A DNA stretch of 64,000 bases from Acidobacteriota bacterium. Its GTDB lineage: Bacteria; Acidobacteriota; Thermoanaerobaculia; Multivoradales; Multivoraceae. The notes beneath the pieces were generated by a model that saw only the letters and a list, made by a program, of their open reading frames with translations, was not told where the DNA came from and did no database searches. The stretch is taken from the NCBI GenBank assembly GCA_026707545.1, contig JAPOWR010000001.1, positions 2,509,778 to 2,573,777 on the forward strand. The letters run 5' to 3'. Made by a program: the position numbers and the translations under genes. Below, in pieces: positions 16,008 to 25,073 of the stretch (positions are counted from its first letter, which is position 1; each line of letters begins with the position of its first letter).

Positions 16008-16143
16008 GCGCCAGAGGCGCGAAGGCGGCCCCAACGGGATCTCGGCGGCGCGGCCGCGCCTCTGGCGCGGACGCGTGCGAACGAATCCCGTTCAGCACGA
16101 AGCACCAACGCCTCGATGGGCGCGAGGGCGGCCCCAGCGGGAT
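16008..16143 (+). repeat. Inverted and direct repeats downstream of tRNA-Glu
   Basis: Two 13-bp inverted arms, GCGCCAGAGGCGC (16008-16020) and its complement (16056-16068). In addition, a 25-base direct repeat starting GGCGCGAAGGCGGCC occurs at 16016-16040 and 16119-16143 with two mismatches. CGAATCCCGTT at 16082-16092 repeats part of the tRNA T-arm. These resemble remnants of recombination at the tRNA 3' end, but no integrase is nearby. Confidence 0.5.
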
Positions 16144-16197
16144 TGGGTCGGCGCTAAGCTGCACGTTTGATCGATCCTCTAGGTGAAGGAGTTGCCG

Positions 16198-17472
16198 ATG
16201 CGCGCCAATAGTGCCCGTGACGGCGCCTGCCTGCGGTGGCTGGCGACGTTCGTCCTCGTCTTCCTGCTCGCGGTCGCGACGGCCGGAGCCCAGGTGCCCG
16301 CCGGGGCGCCGGAGGACGTGGGGTTGTCCGCGGAACGTCTCGAGCGAATCGGCGAGATGATCCAGCGCGCCATCGACGCGAAGCAGATCTCCGGCGCCGT
16401 CACCGTCGTCGCGCGGCGCGGCCGCGTCGCCCACTTCGAGGCGCGAGGCCTCATGGACATCGAGACGAACGCCCCGATGCGCAAGGACGCCATCTTCCCG
16501 ATCGCCTCGATGACGAAGCCGGTAACCGCCGTCGCCATCCTGATCCTCGTCGAAGAGGGGAAGGTCCGTCTGTCGGATCCGGTGTCCCGCTTCATTCCGG
16601 AGTTCAGGGACACGAAGGTCGCGATGCCGCGATCGGACGCCGCAGGCGAGGAAGGCGACATCTACACGGTGCCGGCGAAGCGCGAGGTCACGGTGCACGA
16701 TCTGATCACCCACACGTCGGGTCTGGGCAGCCGCGGCGCGGCACGCGAGGCGACGGCGCGCATCGCCCCTCGCGATCCGACCGGCACGGTCGCGGACTGG
16801 GCGGCTGCGCTCGGAGCGGCCCCCCTCGCCTTCCATCCGGGCACCCGCTGGGCGTACAGCCCGCTGGCGGGGATCGACACGCTGGGGCGCATCGTCGAGG
16901 TCGCCTCGGGTCTGACGTTCGACGAGTTCCTGCGGCTGCGGGTCTTCGAGCCCCTGGGAATGAAGGACACCGCCTTCGACGTGCCGGAGGACAAGAAGCG
17001 GCGCGTCGTGACGCTGTACATTCGCACCCCCGACGGCCTCGAACTCCGCCCGGAGCTGCCGGAATGGCTGGCCACGACGACGTTGCACGGGGGTGCCGGC
17101 GGTCTCTGGTCGACGGCCGAAGACTACCTGCACTTCGCCCAGATGCTGGTCAACGGCGGGGAGCTGAACGGCACGCGGCTGCTGGGCTCCCGGACCGTCG
17201 AACTGATGGGGTCGAACCACGTCGGCGACCTGTACGAGAAGGCGAGGAGCCCTGGGATGGGGTTCGGACTGGCCGTGGACGTCGTGCTCGACGGCGTCGC
17301 GGCCCGCGGTGACCACCGGTCCACCGGCAGCTTCGGCTGGGGTGGCGCGTTCGGCACCAGCTACTGGGTCGATCCGCAGGAGGACCTGACCGCGGTTCTC
17401 ATGGTGCAGACGCCGGGCGGTGTGCCCCGGGCCGACTTCCAGAATGCCGTGATGCAGGCGATCGTCGACTGA
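16198..17472 (+). CDS. Exported serine hydrolase, beta-lactamase class C/esterase family
   Basis: 424 residues from ATG 16198, with GAAGGAG at the correct distance; an in-frame GTG at 16183 lies upstream of that site and is rejected. The signal peptide ends at ATAGAQVPAG. The nucleophile motif is S104-M-T-K107. The second motif is YSP instead of the usual YxN, and HTSGLG and GWGGAFGT (in place of HTG) are visible. Members hydrolyse esters or peptides more often than beta-lactams. The gene is 10 bases before the PQQ dehydrogenase, probably in one transcript with it, the cupin and the M28-like protein. Confidence 0.88.
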   Translation: MRANSARDGACLRWLATFVLVFLLAVATAGAQVPAGAPEDVGLSAERLERIGEMIQRAIDAKQISGAVTVVARRGRVAHFEARGLMDIETNAPMRKDAIFPIASMTKPVTAVAILILVEEGKVRLSDPVSRFIPEFRDTKVAMPRSDAAGEEGDIYTVPAKREVTVHDLITHTSGLGSRGAAREATARIAPRDPTGTVADWAAALGAAPLAFHPGTRWAYSPLAGIDTLGRIVEVASGLTFDEFLRLRVFEPLGMKDTAFDVPEDKKRRVVTLYIRTPDGLELRPELPEWLATTTLHGGAGGLWSTAEDYLHFAQMLVNGGELNGTRLLGSRTVELMGSNHVGDLYEKARSPGMGFGLAVDVVLDGVAARGDHRSTGSFGWGGAFGTSYWVDPQEDLTAVLMVQTPGGVPRADFQNAVMQAIVD

Positions 17473-17481
17473 CCCGGTACT

Positions 17482-19473
17482 TTGGATCGGATGATCTGGT
17501 TCAGTTCGAAAGTCGGTGCCTTCGATGTTCGGCCTCGCGCCAGGAGTCTGACCCTGGTCGCGTGCGCCGGCGCGCTGGTGCTCGGGTCGACCCTGGCGGC
17601 CCAAGAGGGCGAGTGGCCGTACTTCGGCGGTGACCGCACCTTCAAGCGCTACTCGCCGCTCGACCGGATCGACGCCTCGAACGTCGGCGATCTGCGCATC
17701 GTGTGGCGACGGCCGGGTCTGGAACCGGAGCTCAAGGAGGAGTTCCCCGAGCTGCGTCCGGGCAACAACCTGCGGTCGACGCCCATCATGGTCGAAGGTC
17801 GCCTCTTTCTGACCAACCTCGTCGGCCTGCTGCGCGCCGTCGACCCGGCGAGCGGCGAGACCCTGTGGTCTCAGGCGCCGTTCGAGCCGACGATCGAGGA
17901 GGCACGCGGCTTGAGCCCACGGGGCGTCGACCTCTGGACCGGCGGCGAGAAGGAACGACTGTTCCTCGCACGCGGTAACTACCTGTACTCGGTCGACGCC
18001 TCGAGTGGCGAGCTCGACGCGGACTTCGGCGACCAGGGACGCGTCAGCCTCCGCCTCCCGGGACCGCTTGCCGGCGATTTCACCTGGACTGCCGGGCCGA
18101 TCGTCGTGGGCGATGTCGTCGTGACCGCCGGATTCACCGGCGGCGCCGGCGACGGCGGCAACATGCGGGAAGCGACGCCGGAGGATGTACGCGGCTACGA
18201 CGTCCGCACGGGCCGCCGGCTGTGGACGTTCCACGTCGTGCCGCGGCCGGGCGAGCCGGGGAACGAGACCTGGGGCGACGGCTCGTGGGAGTACTCGGGT
18301 GACCTCGGGTCGTGGTGCTGCCTGTCGGCCGACGAGGAACTGGGCCACGTCTACGTCCAGCTCTCGGCCCCGACCGCGGCGTACTACGGCGGCCACCGGC
18401 CCGGCGACAACCTGTACTCCAACTCACTCGTGGCGCTCAACGCCAGGACGGGCGAGCGGGTCTGGCACTTTCAGATGGTCCGCCACGACGTCTGGGAATG
18501 GGACACGGTCGGTCCGGCGACCCTCGGCGAGATCACGGTCGACGGGAGGCGAATCGACGCCGTCATGCAGCCCTCGAAAACCGGCTTCCTCTACGTCTTC
18601 GATCGCCGTACCGGGGAGCCGGTGTGGCCGATCGAGGAGAGGGCCGTGCCCGGCTCACGAGTCCCCGGGGAACGACTGTCGCCGACCCAGCCGTTTCCGA
18701 CAAAGCCGCCGCCTTTCGACCGGCAGGGATTCGTCGAGGACGACCTGATCGACTTCACGCCGGAGCTCCGGGCGCGGGCCCTGGAACTCGTCAAGCCCTT
18801 CCGTCTCGGTCCGATCTTCACGCCGCCCGGCCTGATGGACGACGAGCAGGGGAAGATCGGCACGCTGACGAATCCGGGTGCGTGGGGAACCGGGAACTGG
18901 CACACCGGCGCCTTCGACCCCGAGACCGGCGTGTACTACGCCGTGTCCCACACCTGGCCGAGCGTGTACTCCCTGACAAAACCGGAAGCCGACGACGCGA
19001 CGCTCGGCTACGTGATCGGCTACGACGCTCCCGATGTACCCACCCTCGACGGCCTCCCGATCGTCAAGCCACCCTATGGTCGGATCACCGCAATCGACAT
19101 GCATCGCGGCGAGCACGTGTGGATGGCGGCCAACGGCGACGGGCCGCGAGACCATCCCCTGCTCGAGGGCCTCGACGTGCCGCCGCTGGGGGTCGCCGGG
19201 CGGCCGGCACCGCTTGTGACGAAAACGCTGCTGTTCATCGGTGAAGGCAGCGATGCCATCCCCGGCATCGAGGGGGAAGAAGGCCGCTACTGGGGCAGGA
19301 AGTTCCGCGCCTACGACAAGTCCACGGGCGAAGTGGTGTGGGAAACGGAGCTGCCCTCCGGCACCACGGGCGCGCCGATAACCTACTTGCACGAAGGTCG
19401 TCAATTCATCGTCGTCGCGATCGGCGGCAACGAGTCCCCGGCGGAATTCGTGGCATTCGGAGTCCACCCATGA
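17482..19473 (+). CDS. PQQ-dependent dehydrogenase (quinoprotein, 8-bladed propeller type)
   Basis: 663 residues from TTG 17482 (an ATG at 17491 would drop only three residues). A hydrophobic segment ending GSTLAAQEGEWPYFGGD marks export. Tryptophan-docking repeats occur as AVDPASGETLW, ALNARTGERVW, AIDMHRGEHVW and AYDKSTGEVVWE. RYSPLDRIDASNV and GNWHTGAFDPETGVYY are typical of the membrane-bound glucose/quinate dehydrogenase branch. It would oxidise an alcohol, sugar or polyol in the periplasm using PQQ. A Cys-Cys pair in GSWCCLSAD is not at the position of the alcohol dehydrogenase disulfide. Its stop overlaps the cupin start as ATGA. Confidence 0.9.
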   Translation: MDRMIWFSSKVGAFDVRPRARSLTLVACAGALVLGSTLAAQEGEWPYFGGDRTFKRYSPLDRIDASNVGDLRIVWRRPGLEPELKEEFPELRPGNNLRSTPIMVEGRLFLTNLVGLLRAVDPASGETLWSQAPFEPTIEEARGLSPRGVDLWTGGEKERLFLARGNYLYSVDASSGELDADFGDQGRVSLRLPGPLAGDFTWTAGPIVVGDVVVTAGFTGGAGDGGNMREATPEDVRGYDVRTGRRLWTFHVVPRPGEPGNETWGDGSWEYSGDLGSWCCLSADEELGHVYVQLSAPTAAYYGGHRPGDNLYSNSLVALNARTGERVWHFQMVRHDVWEWDTVGPATLGEITVDGRRIDAVMQPSKTGFLYVFDRRTGEPVWPIEERAVPGSRVPGERLSPTQPFPTKPPPFDRQGFVEDDLIDFTPELRARALELVKPFRLGPIFTPPGLMDDEQGKIGTLTNPGAWGTGNWHTGAFDPETGVYYAVSHTWPSVYSLTKPEADDATLGYVIGYDAPDVPTLDGLPIVKPPYGRITAIDMHRGEHVWMAANGDGPRDHPLLEGLDVPPLGVAGRPAPLVTKTLLFIGEGSDAIPGIEGEEGRYWGRKFRAYDKSTGEVVWETELPSGTTGAPITYLHEGRQFIVVAIGGNESPAEFVAFGVHP

Positions 19474-19907
19474 AGAGAAGAGTCCTGATCATCCTCTGTG
19501 CGACAGTCCTCGGGGGTTCCATGATGGCTGCAAGCGACGAGACCGTTCGGCCGGCGAAGATCAGCAAGCCGGAGCTCGGCGGCAAGATCTTCGAGCGCCC
19601 GGACGTGGTCGAGCAGACCCACGCCGACGGCCATGTGACGCAGACGGCCACATCGCTGGTCTCGAGCGACAGGAGCTTCTCATCAGGCATGTACAAGTCC
19701 GGGAAGACACGGATCGAGATCACTCAGCCGTACGGTGTCGACGAGTTCATGTACTTCCTCGAAGGCGGCGTCACCCTGACGTCCTCAGACGGGACGGAGC
19801 TCGTGATCAACGCCGGTGAGGCGGTGACGGTGCCGAAAGAGTGGACCGGAGTCTTCGAAACGGACGGCTACACGAAGATCTGGGTCATCTACTCCTCGCG
19901 TGAGTAG
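19470..19907 (+). CDS. Exported cupin-domain protein (cupin_3/DUF861-like)
   Basis: 145 residues. ATG 19470 shares ATGA with the stop of the PQQ dehydrogenase. A signal peptide (MKRRVLIILCATVLGGSMMAA) precedes a single cupin barrel: GVDEFMYFLEGGVTLTSSDG, INAGEAVTVPKEWTGVFETD, KIWVIYS. This matches the EutQ/DUF861-type cupins, most of which are of unknown function. Export and tight coupling suggest it handles the product or cofactor of the dehydrogenase in the periplasm, but this is inference. Confidence 0.85.
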   Translation: MKRRVLIILCATVLGGSMMAASDETVRPAKISKPELGGKIFERPDVVEQTHADGHVTQTATSLVSSDRSFSSGMYKSGKTRIEITQPYGVDEFMYFLEGGVTLTSSDGTELVINAGEAVTVPKEWTGVFETDGYTKIWVIYSSRE

Positions 19908-21240
19908 ACAGGGTGCAGCCGCCGCGCTCCTGTTCGCCGCATCGGCGTTGCTGTTGGTTGCCACGCTCGGGTGCTCCGTTCCAGCCCAGGACGGGACGGT
20001 GAGTCGATCGGACCCGACCGGGGAGTCGAGACCGGAGCGTCTCGCGCGAGTGATCCGCGAGTACGACGCCCAGGGGATCCACCGAACCGGCACCGAGGTC
20101 GACACCACCTCGGCACACTGGCTAGCCGATCTGGTGCGCGAAGCCGGAGTCGAGCCGCAGCTCGAGGCGCTGGACTTCGAACGCACCGACACCGTGAGCG
20201 CGTTCGTCGAGATCGCCGAGGAGGACGGCTCAACCAGCCGCTACGAGGGCATCCCGCTCATCGACTCCGCCGAGACGACCGACGAGAGTGGCATCACGGG
20301 AATCCTGGGTGCTCCAGGAAGCGACGCGGACATCGTGGCTGCGCGCTGGCCGCCGACGGTTCAGTACCTGCCTCTGTTCCACGAGGTGCGCACGGCGCCG
20401 GAGGTCCGCGGTCTGGTGATCGTCACGGGCGGTTCCGAGTTCGATCTGCCGCCTGACGTTCCGCGCCCGCCCCGGTTTCCGGCTGGTTACGCACTGATCA
20501 ATGCCGACCGCTATCTCGAGCCCTACGGTCACCCGGTGCTGCAACTGCCAAGCGAGGCGGGACCGGGCCTCGTCGCTGCCCGTGAGCGGGCGGCGAAGGC
20601 ACGGCTGGTGGTCGCGGTGGAACGCGTGCCGACTCGCGTCTACAACGTCACCGCCACGGTACCGGGTCGCGAGGCCGAAGCCGCGCCGATCGTGGTGATG
20701 ACCCCGCGGAGTGGCTGGTGGCAGGTGGCGTCAGAGAGGGGCGGGGGTCTCGCGCTCTGGGTCGAGCTGCTGCGCGCGCTGCGTGCCGAACCCCCTCGCC
20801 GTACCGTGCACTTCGTCGCCTCGACCGGCCACGAGCTCGGTCACGTCGGGCTCGACCACTTCCTGGAGTCCCGCCAGGATCTGATCGGTGGCGCCCACCT
20901 CTGGCTCCACCTGGGCGCCAACTTCGCTGCCGCCGTTGGCGGCAACATCCGCCTGCAGGCGTCGAGTGACTCGCTGATGGAGAGGGCGCTGGAGGCGATG
21001 AGCAGAGAGGGTGTCGAGCCCGGCGTCCTGACTCCGGTGTCTGATCGCCCCTTCGGCGAGGCGCGTGCGATCTTCGACGGCGGTGGCAGCTACCTGTCGC
21101 TGCTCGGCAGCAACGGTCTGTTTCACCATCCCGACGACCGTTGGCCCGGGTCGGTCGACCTGGACACCCTGGAGAAACTGGTCGACGCCTTCGTCGCGCT
21201 CACCGTCGAGATCGCGTCCGGGGGGAACGGTTCTTTCTGA
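19900..21240 (+). CDS. M28-like peptidase-fold lipoprotein with degenerate zinc motifs
   Basis: 446 residues from GTG 19900, overlapping the cupin gene by 8 bases. A lipobox VATLGC predicts a lipoprotein. The fold resembles M28 aminopeptidases: IHRTGTEVDTTSAHWLADLVREAG at the N-terminus and TVHFVASTGHELGHVGLDHFLES near the strand that normally carries EExGLxGS. The first zinc motif, normally HxD, reads VMTPRSGWW. The GAxDN segment reads SERGGGLALW. At least two zinc ligands therefore appear lost, and hydrolysis by the usual mechanism is doubtful. It could be a binding protein or use different residues. Confidence 0.75.
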   Translation: MSRQGAAAALLFAASALLLVATLGCSVPAQDGTVSRSDPTGESRPERLARVIREYDAQGIHRTGTEVDTTSAHWLADLVREAGVEPQLEALDFERTDTVSAFVEIAEEDGSTSRYEGIPLIDSAETTDESGITGILGAPGSDADIVAARWPPTVQYLPLFHEVRTAPEVRGLVIVTGGSEFDLPPDVPRPPRFPAGYALINADRYLEPYGHPVLQLPSEAGPGLVAARERAAKARLVVAVERVPTRVYNVTATVPGREAEAAPIVVMTPRSGWWQVASERGGGLALWVELLRALRAEPPRRTVHFVASTGHELGHVGLDHFLESRQDLIGGAHLWLHLGANFAAAVGGNIRLQASSDSLMERALEAMSREGVEPGVLTPVSDRPFGEARAIFDGGGSYLSLLGSNGLFHHPDDRWPGSVDLDTLEKLVDAFVALTVEIASGGNGSF

Positions 21241-21276
21241 CACCTCGTGCCACCAGCGCCTCCCAATCGCACACCT

Positions 21277-21289
21277 AGGGCGAGGCCCT
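21277..21289. terminator. Small hairpin between convergent genes
   Basis: AGGGC-GAG-GCCCT stem-loop in the 65-base gap between the M28-like gene and the convergent PQQ gene. It has no T tract on either side, so it is only a possible bidirectional terminator. Confidence 0.3.
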
Positions 21290-21305
21290 GCGACGCCGGT
21301 CTAGA

Positions 21306-23345
21306 TCACAATCCTCCCGGCGAGCGGAGCGCCAGGGCGAGGACCCGGGCCTGGGTTCCCCCGCCGCCGATCATCGGGCGCCCTCCACCCACGCTGACGG
21401 CGAGATACTGCCGGCCATCTACCTGGTAGGTAATGAGGTTCGAGTTGGGCGAGTCCGGGAGCTCGATGCCGCCGAGGTAGGCGCCGCTCTTCTTGTCATA
21501 CACGCTGATCTCGGGCGGTCGATCTGGTGTCCGCGGGCTGCCGCCGGTCGTGTTCTCCGCACTCTGAGTCACGAAGAGCAGGGTCCTGGTGACCAGCGGC
21601 GCCGCTCTGCCGGGCCTGCCGAGTCGACCGAGACCGAGCTCCCGGAGCGCGGGGTGGTTGCGCGGCCCCTCGCCGTGCGCCGCCACCCAGGCATGCTCGC
21701 CGGTGACGAGATCGATGGCGGTGATGCGGCTGTAGGGCGGTTTCACCAGCGGCAGGCCACGAGGACCCCGGATGCCGTCGAACCAGCGCCTCGGCGTGTA
21801 GCGCATGTTCGAGCGATTGGGATCCGGCGTGGTCAGTGACACGGTAACCGGCCGTGTGTGGGACGGTACGTAGATCAGGCCGTTCTCCGGGTCGACGGCG
21901 GCGCCGGTCCAGTTGGTCCCCCCGCCGTCGGCCGGGAGCTGAATCGTCGGTTTGCCGTCGCCCTCCAGACGCGGGGGCGTGTAGAGCGGTACCAGCTCGT
22001 AGTCGGCCGCGATCTCCAGTGCCTCTCGACGAAGCTCCGGCGAGAAGTCGATGAGATCGTCCTCGGTGATCCCCTGGCGGTCGTAGGCCGCCGGCCTGGT
22101 GGGGAACGGCTGGGTCGGTGAAGCGCGATCTCCCGGCGCCGCCTCTGTCGGCACCGGCTTCTCTTCGATCGGCCACAACGGCTCGCCGGTCTCGGCGTCG
22201 AAGACGAAGAGGAAGGCCTGTTTCGTCGGCTGCGCCACCGCCTTGACCAGCTTGTCTCCGACCTTCACATCGATCCGCGTGGGCGCCGTCGGCAGATCGT
22301 AGTCCCACAAGCCGTGGTGCACCATCTGGAAGTGCCAGCGCTTCTCTCCGGTCTCGCAATCCACAGCCACCAGGCTCTCGGCGAACAGGTTGTCGCCCAG
22401 CCGGTGACCGCCATAGAGGTCGTTGGTCGGTGTCGAGATCGGCAGGTAGGCGAGGCCGAGCTCTTCGTCCACCGTGATCATCGACCAGACGTTGGTGCCT
22501 CCCGTGTACTCCCACGAACCGTCCTCCCACGTCTCGTGGCCTTCTTCACCCGGCTGGGGGATCGTGTGGAAAACCCAGGCCACCTCGCCACTCTCGACAT
22601 GGTAGGCGCGCACATGCCCGGGGGGCGCTTCCTTGCGGGTTGGAGCATCGGACACGATCGAGCCGACGATCACGACGTCACGACACACCGAGGGCGGCGA
22701 GCTGTGGGTCGTCCTCGACTCGGTGACCTCGCGACCGAGATCCCTGGTCATATCCACCGCGCCGTAACTGCCGAAGTCGGGGTCCGGCTTGCCGGTCATG
22801 GCGTCGAGCGAGAGCAGGCGGCGGTCGTGGGTCGGCATCAACACGCGCTTCTTGCCGCCGCGTTGCCAGTAGGCCACGCCCCGATGCTGAAAGCCCATGT
22901 TCGCCGGCCGCCCGGCCTCCCAACTCTGGGGATCGTAGCTCCACAGCGGCTCGCCGGAGGCCGCGTCGATGGCCGCAACCTGTCCGAGAGCGGTGCTCAC
23001 GTACATGCGCCCGTCGATCACGACCGGAACGGCCTTGAAGGGTCCCGGGCGAACCCGCGTGGGCAGTCCGGCCTCCCCGGCAAGAATGACGGCGAACGCG
23101 TCCTCCCGATCAGCGGCCTCTTCACCGCCTTTCTGCGCGGCTTCAAGCCGTTCCGTGAGTCGCGCGTCGACCGATTCCCAGGTCCAGACAACTTCGACCT
23201 GGTCGAAGTTGTCGGCGTCGATCTGGTCGAGAGGCGAGTACTTGCTGTTGCCGCCATCGTTGCCGAAGCGCGGCCAGTCGACACTCTCGCCGGCGCCGAC
23301 GGCGGCGAGAAGCAGCGTCGCGGCGACGGCGATGACCGTCACCAA
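21306..23345 (-). CDS. PQQ-dependent dehydrogenase (second)
   Basis: 679 residues. The TTG start at 23345 lies directly after the stop of the SDR gene, giving strong coupling. A short signal sequence (VIAVAATLLLAAVGAG) precedes DWPRFGNDGGNSKYSPLDQIDADNF, the family N-terminus. Docking motifs are AIDAASGEPLW, AVDCETGEKRWHFQ, VFDAETGEPLWPI and AIDLVTGEHAW. Sequence and blade order parallel the gene at 17482, so they are paralogues facing each other. The charged insertion around residues 60-95 (RLEAAQKGGEEAADRED) is absent from the first copy. It is probably a periplasmic quinoprotein for a different alcohol or sugar. Confidence 0.9.
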   Translation of the reverse strand: MVTVIAVAATLLLAAVGAGESVDWPRFGNDGGNSKYSPLDQIDADNFDQVEVVWTWESVDARLTERLEAAQKGGEEAADREDAFAVILAGEAGLPTRVRPGPFKAVPVVIDGRMYVSTALGQVAAIDAASGEPLWSYDPQSWEAGRPANMGFQHRGVAYWQRGGKKRVLMPTHDRRLLSLDAMTGKPDPDFGSYGAVDMTRDLGREVTESRTTHSSPPSVCRDVVIVGSIVSDAPTRKEAPPGHVRAYHVESGEVAWVFHTIPQPGEEGHETWEDGSWEYTGGTNVWSMITVDEELGLAYLPISTPTNDLYGGHRLGDNLFAESLVAVDCETGEKRWHFQMVHHGLWDYDLPTAPTRIDVKVGDKLVKAVAQPTKQAFLFVFDAETGEPLWPIEEKPVPTEAAPGDRASPTQPFPTRPAAYDRQGITEDDLIDFSPELRREALEIAADYELVPLYTPPRLEGDGKPTIQLPADGGGTNWTGAAVDPENGLIYVPSHTRPVTVSLTTPDPNRSNMRYTPRRWFDGIRGPRGLPLVKPPYSRITAIDLVTGEHAWVAAHGEGPRNHPALRELGLGRLGRPGRAAPLVTRTLLFVTQSAENTTGGSPRTPDRPPEISVYDKKSGAYLGGIELPDSPNSNLITYQVDGRQYLAVSVGGGRPMIGGGGTQARVLALALRSPGGL

Positions 23346-24104
23346 TCAGTTCCACCAGGGCTTGTCGTTGTACGCACGCACGTCTAGCTCGAAAGTCCAC
23401 GTCGATCGATGCTGCCGGACGAGATGGACGTAGGTCTCCGCCACCTGCTCGGGCAGGATGAGGCCGTCGGCCGCTCCCTTCGTGCTTCGGAGGGCTTCGA
23501 AGCGCTCGGGCCCAAGCATCTTGCCCAGCGTGTCCGGTGCGTCGACCGTTCCATCCACAAGCACATGAGCCACATGAATGCCCTTTGGGGCGAACTCGGC
23601 GTTCAGCGTCTGGCAGAGCATGCGGCGGCCCCCCATCGCGGCCGCGTGCGAGTGCTGCCCGGCGTTGCCGCGGGCCGCGGCCGTGGCGGAGGTGACGATG
23701 AGCGTTCCATGGCCACGCTCGACCATCCGCGGGCAGAGCGCGGAGGCCGTGCGGAAGAGCCCGAACGTCGCCATGCGCCAACCGAGTTCGAAGGCCTTGT
23801 AGCTGGTATCGGTGAGGTCCCGGTTGCCGATCTGGGCGCCGAGGTTGTAGATCAGCACTTCGATCGGCCCGATCTCCTCCTCCACGTGGACGATCTGATC
23901 CTCGATGGCGTTCTCCTTGACAGCGTTCAGGAGAAAGCCGGTCGCCTCGCCTCCCTCCTCGTGAATGCCGGCGACCAGGGCGTTCAGCCCGTCTTCGTCG
24001 CTCCGGCGGCAGAGAACCGCGTGGTACCCCTCGCGAGCAAACCTCCTGCCCGCGGTACCGCCGATTCCGGCGCCGGCGCCCATGACAAAGCAAACTGGTT
24101 TCAT
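23346..24104 (-). CDS. SDR-family protein lacking the YxxxK motif
   Basis: 252 residues from ATG 24104 (GGAGGAAGG upstream); the longer open frame has no signal or site. The cofactor loop is intact (VMGAGAGIGG) and the usual NNAG position reads YNLGAQ. The Ser strand is LIVTSATAAARG. Where SDRs have YxxxK this protein has H-A-A-A-M (GQHSHAAAMGG), so both catalytic Tyr and Lys are missing. The C-terminus (FAPKGIHVAHVLVDGTVD) resembles a cluster of SDRs with atypical Tyr positions. It may bind NAD(P) without standard chemistry. It is coupled to the PQQ dehydrogenase gene and divergent from the TauD gene. Confidence 0.82.
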   Translation of the reverse strand: MKPVCFVMGAGAGIGGTAGRRFAREGYHAVLCRRSDEDGLNALVAGIHEEGGEATGFLLNAVKENAIEDQIVHVEEEIGPIEVLIYNLGAQIGNRDLTDTSYKAFELGWRMATFGLFRTASALCPRMVERGHGTLIVTSATAAARGNAGQHSHAAAMGGRRMLCQTLNAEFAPKGIHVAHVLVDGTVDAPDTLGKMLGPERFEALRSTKGAADGLILPEQVAETYVHLVRQHRSTWTFELDVRAYNDKPWWN

Positions 24105-24144
24105 CGTCCTTCCTCCATCGGTGGCCGGCGGATCGTATGCCAGA

Positions 24145-25044
24145 ATGACCGGCATCATGACCGTACAAGCAGCTTTCGAGACGCGCCCCGACGTGGGGCC
24201 CGCCGCAGCCCCCATCGGGATCCGACCCCTGACCCCTCACATCGGCGCGGAGATCGAGGGAGTCGACCTGTCCCGGCCGCTCTCACAGTCCCAGCAGGAC
24301 GAGATCAGACGGGCCTGGCTGGACTGGCAGGTGCTCGTCTTCCGCGACCAGGAACTCACCCGCGAGCAACACAAGGACTTCGGCCGGACCTTCGGCCCGC
24401 TGCACGTCCACCCCTTGCACACGAGCGCCGAGTACCAGGGCGGGCACGACCCGGAGATCCTCGTCATCAAGACCACCCAGAAGTCGAAGCACACGTCGGG
24501 TGACGGCTGGCACACCGACGTCTCGTGCGACGAGAAACCGCCGATGGCGTCGATGCTCTACATCAAGGAGATTCCCGAGTGCGGCTCAGGCGGCGACACG
24601 CTCTTCGCCGACATGTACCGTGCCTACGAGACGCTTTCGGAGCGGATGCAGAACTTCCTCGAGGGCCTAGTGGCGGTTCACGACGGTGCACTGCCCTACA
24701 TCGGAAAGTACGCCTACGCACCTCCCGAGGGAAAGACGTACCCAAGGACCGAGCACCCGGTGGTGATCCGCCATCCCGAGACGGACCGCAAGGCCCTGTT
24801 CGTCAACAGCGGTTTCACCTCGCACATCCGCCACATGCGTCGATGGGAGAGCCGGGGCCTGCTCGACATGCTGTTCAGGCACATCGCCACCACCGTCTCC
24901 CTGACCTGTCGCGTGCGCTGGGAGCCCAACACCCTCACCCTCTGGGACAACCGCTGCACCCAGCATCACGCCGTGTGGGACTACTACCCGCAGTCACGCT
25001 TCGGCGAGAGGGTCTCGATCGTGGGTGACCGCCCCGTCGCCTAG
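24145..25044 (+). CDS. TauD/TfdA-family Fe(II)/2-oxoglutarate dioxygenase
   Basis: 299 residues from ATG 24145 (ATG 24157 is an equal alternative; neither has a strong ribosome site). The iron triad is H123-T-D125 in GDGWHTDVSC with the distal His in CTQHHAVWDYY (274/275). The 2-oxoglutarate Arg is likely in FGERVSIVGDRP. The N-terminal IGAEIEGVDLSRPL is the family signature. Members hydroxylate sulfonates, phenoxyacetates or other small acids, releasing the leaving group. No signal peptide is present, so it is cytosolic. It is divergent from the SDR gene across 40 bases. The substrate cannot be deduced. Confidence 0.92.
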   Translation: MTGIMTVQAAFETRPDVGPAAAPIGIRPLTPHIGAEIEGVDLSRPLSQSQQDEIRRAWLDWQVLVFRDQELTREQHKDFGRTFGPLHVHPLHTSAEYQGGHDPEILVIKTTQKSKHTSGDGWHTDVSCDEKPPMASMLYIKEIPECGSGGDTLFADMYRAYETLSERMQNFLEGLVAVHDGALPYIGKYAYAPPEGKTYPRTEHPVVIRHPETDRKALFVNSGFTSHIRHMRRWESRGLLDMLFRHIATTVSLTCRVRWEPNTLTLWDNRCTQHHAVWDYYPQSRFGERVSIVGDRPVA

Positions 25045-25073
25045 CGGCTTAGTCCTCGACGACGACTGCCGGG

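Noticed and set aside
16178..16200. GTG 16183 as start of the serine hydrolase gene.
   Set aside because: The GAAGGAG site lies between this GTG and the ATG at 16198, so initiation at the ATG is more plausible.
15949..18396. Very long minus-strand open frame across tRNA-Glu and the serine hydrolase.
   Set aside because: High GC leaves few stops. The sequence is Arg/Pro/Ala-rich without domains and is opposite well-supported genes.
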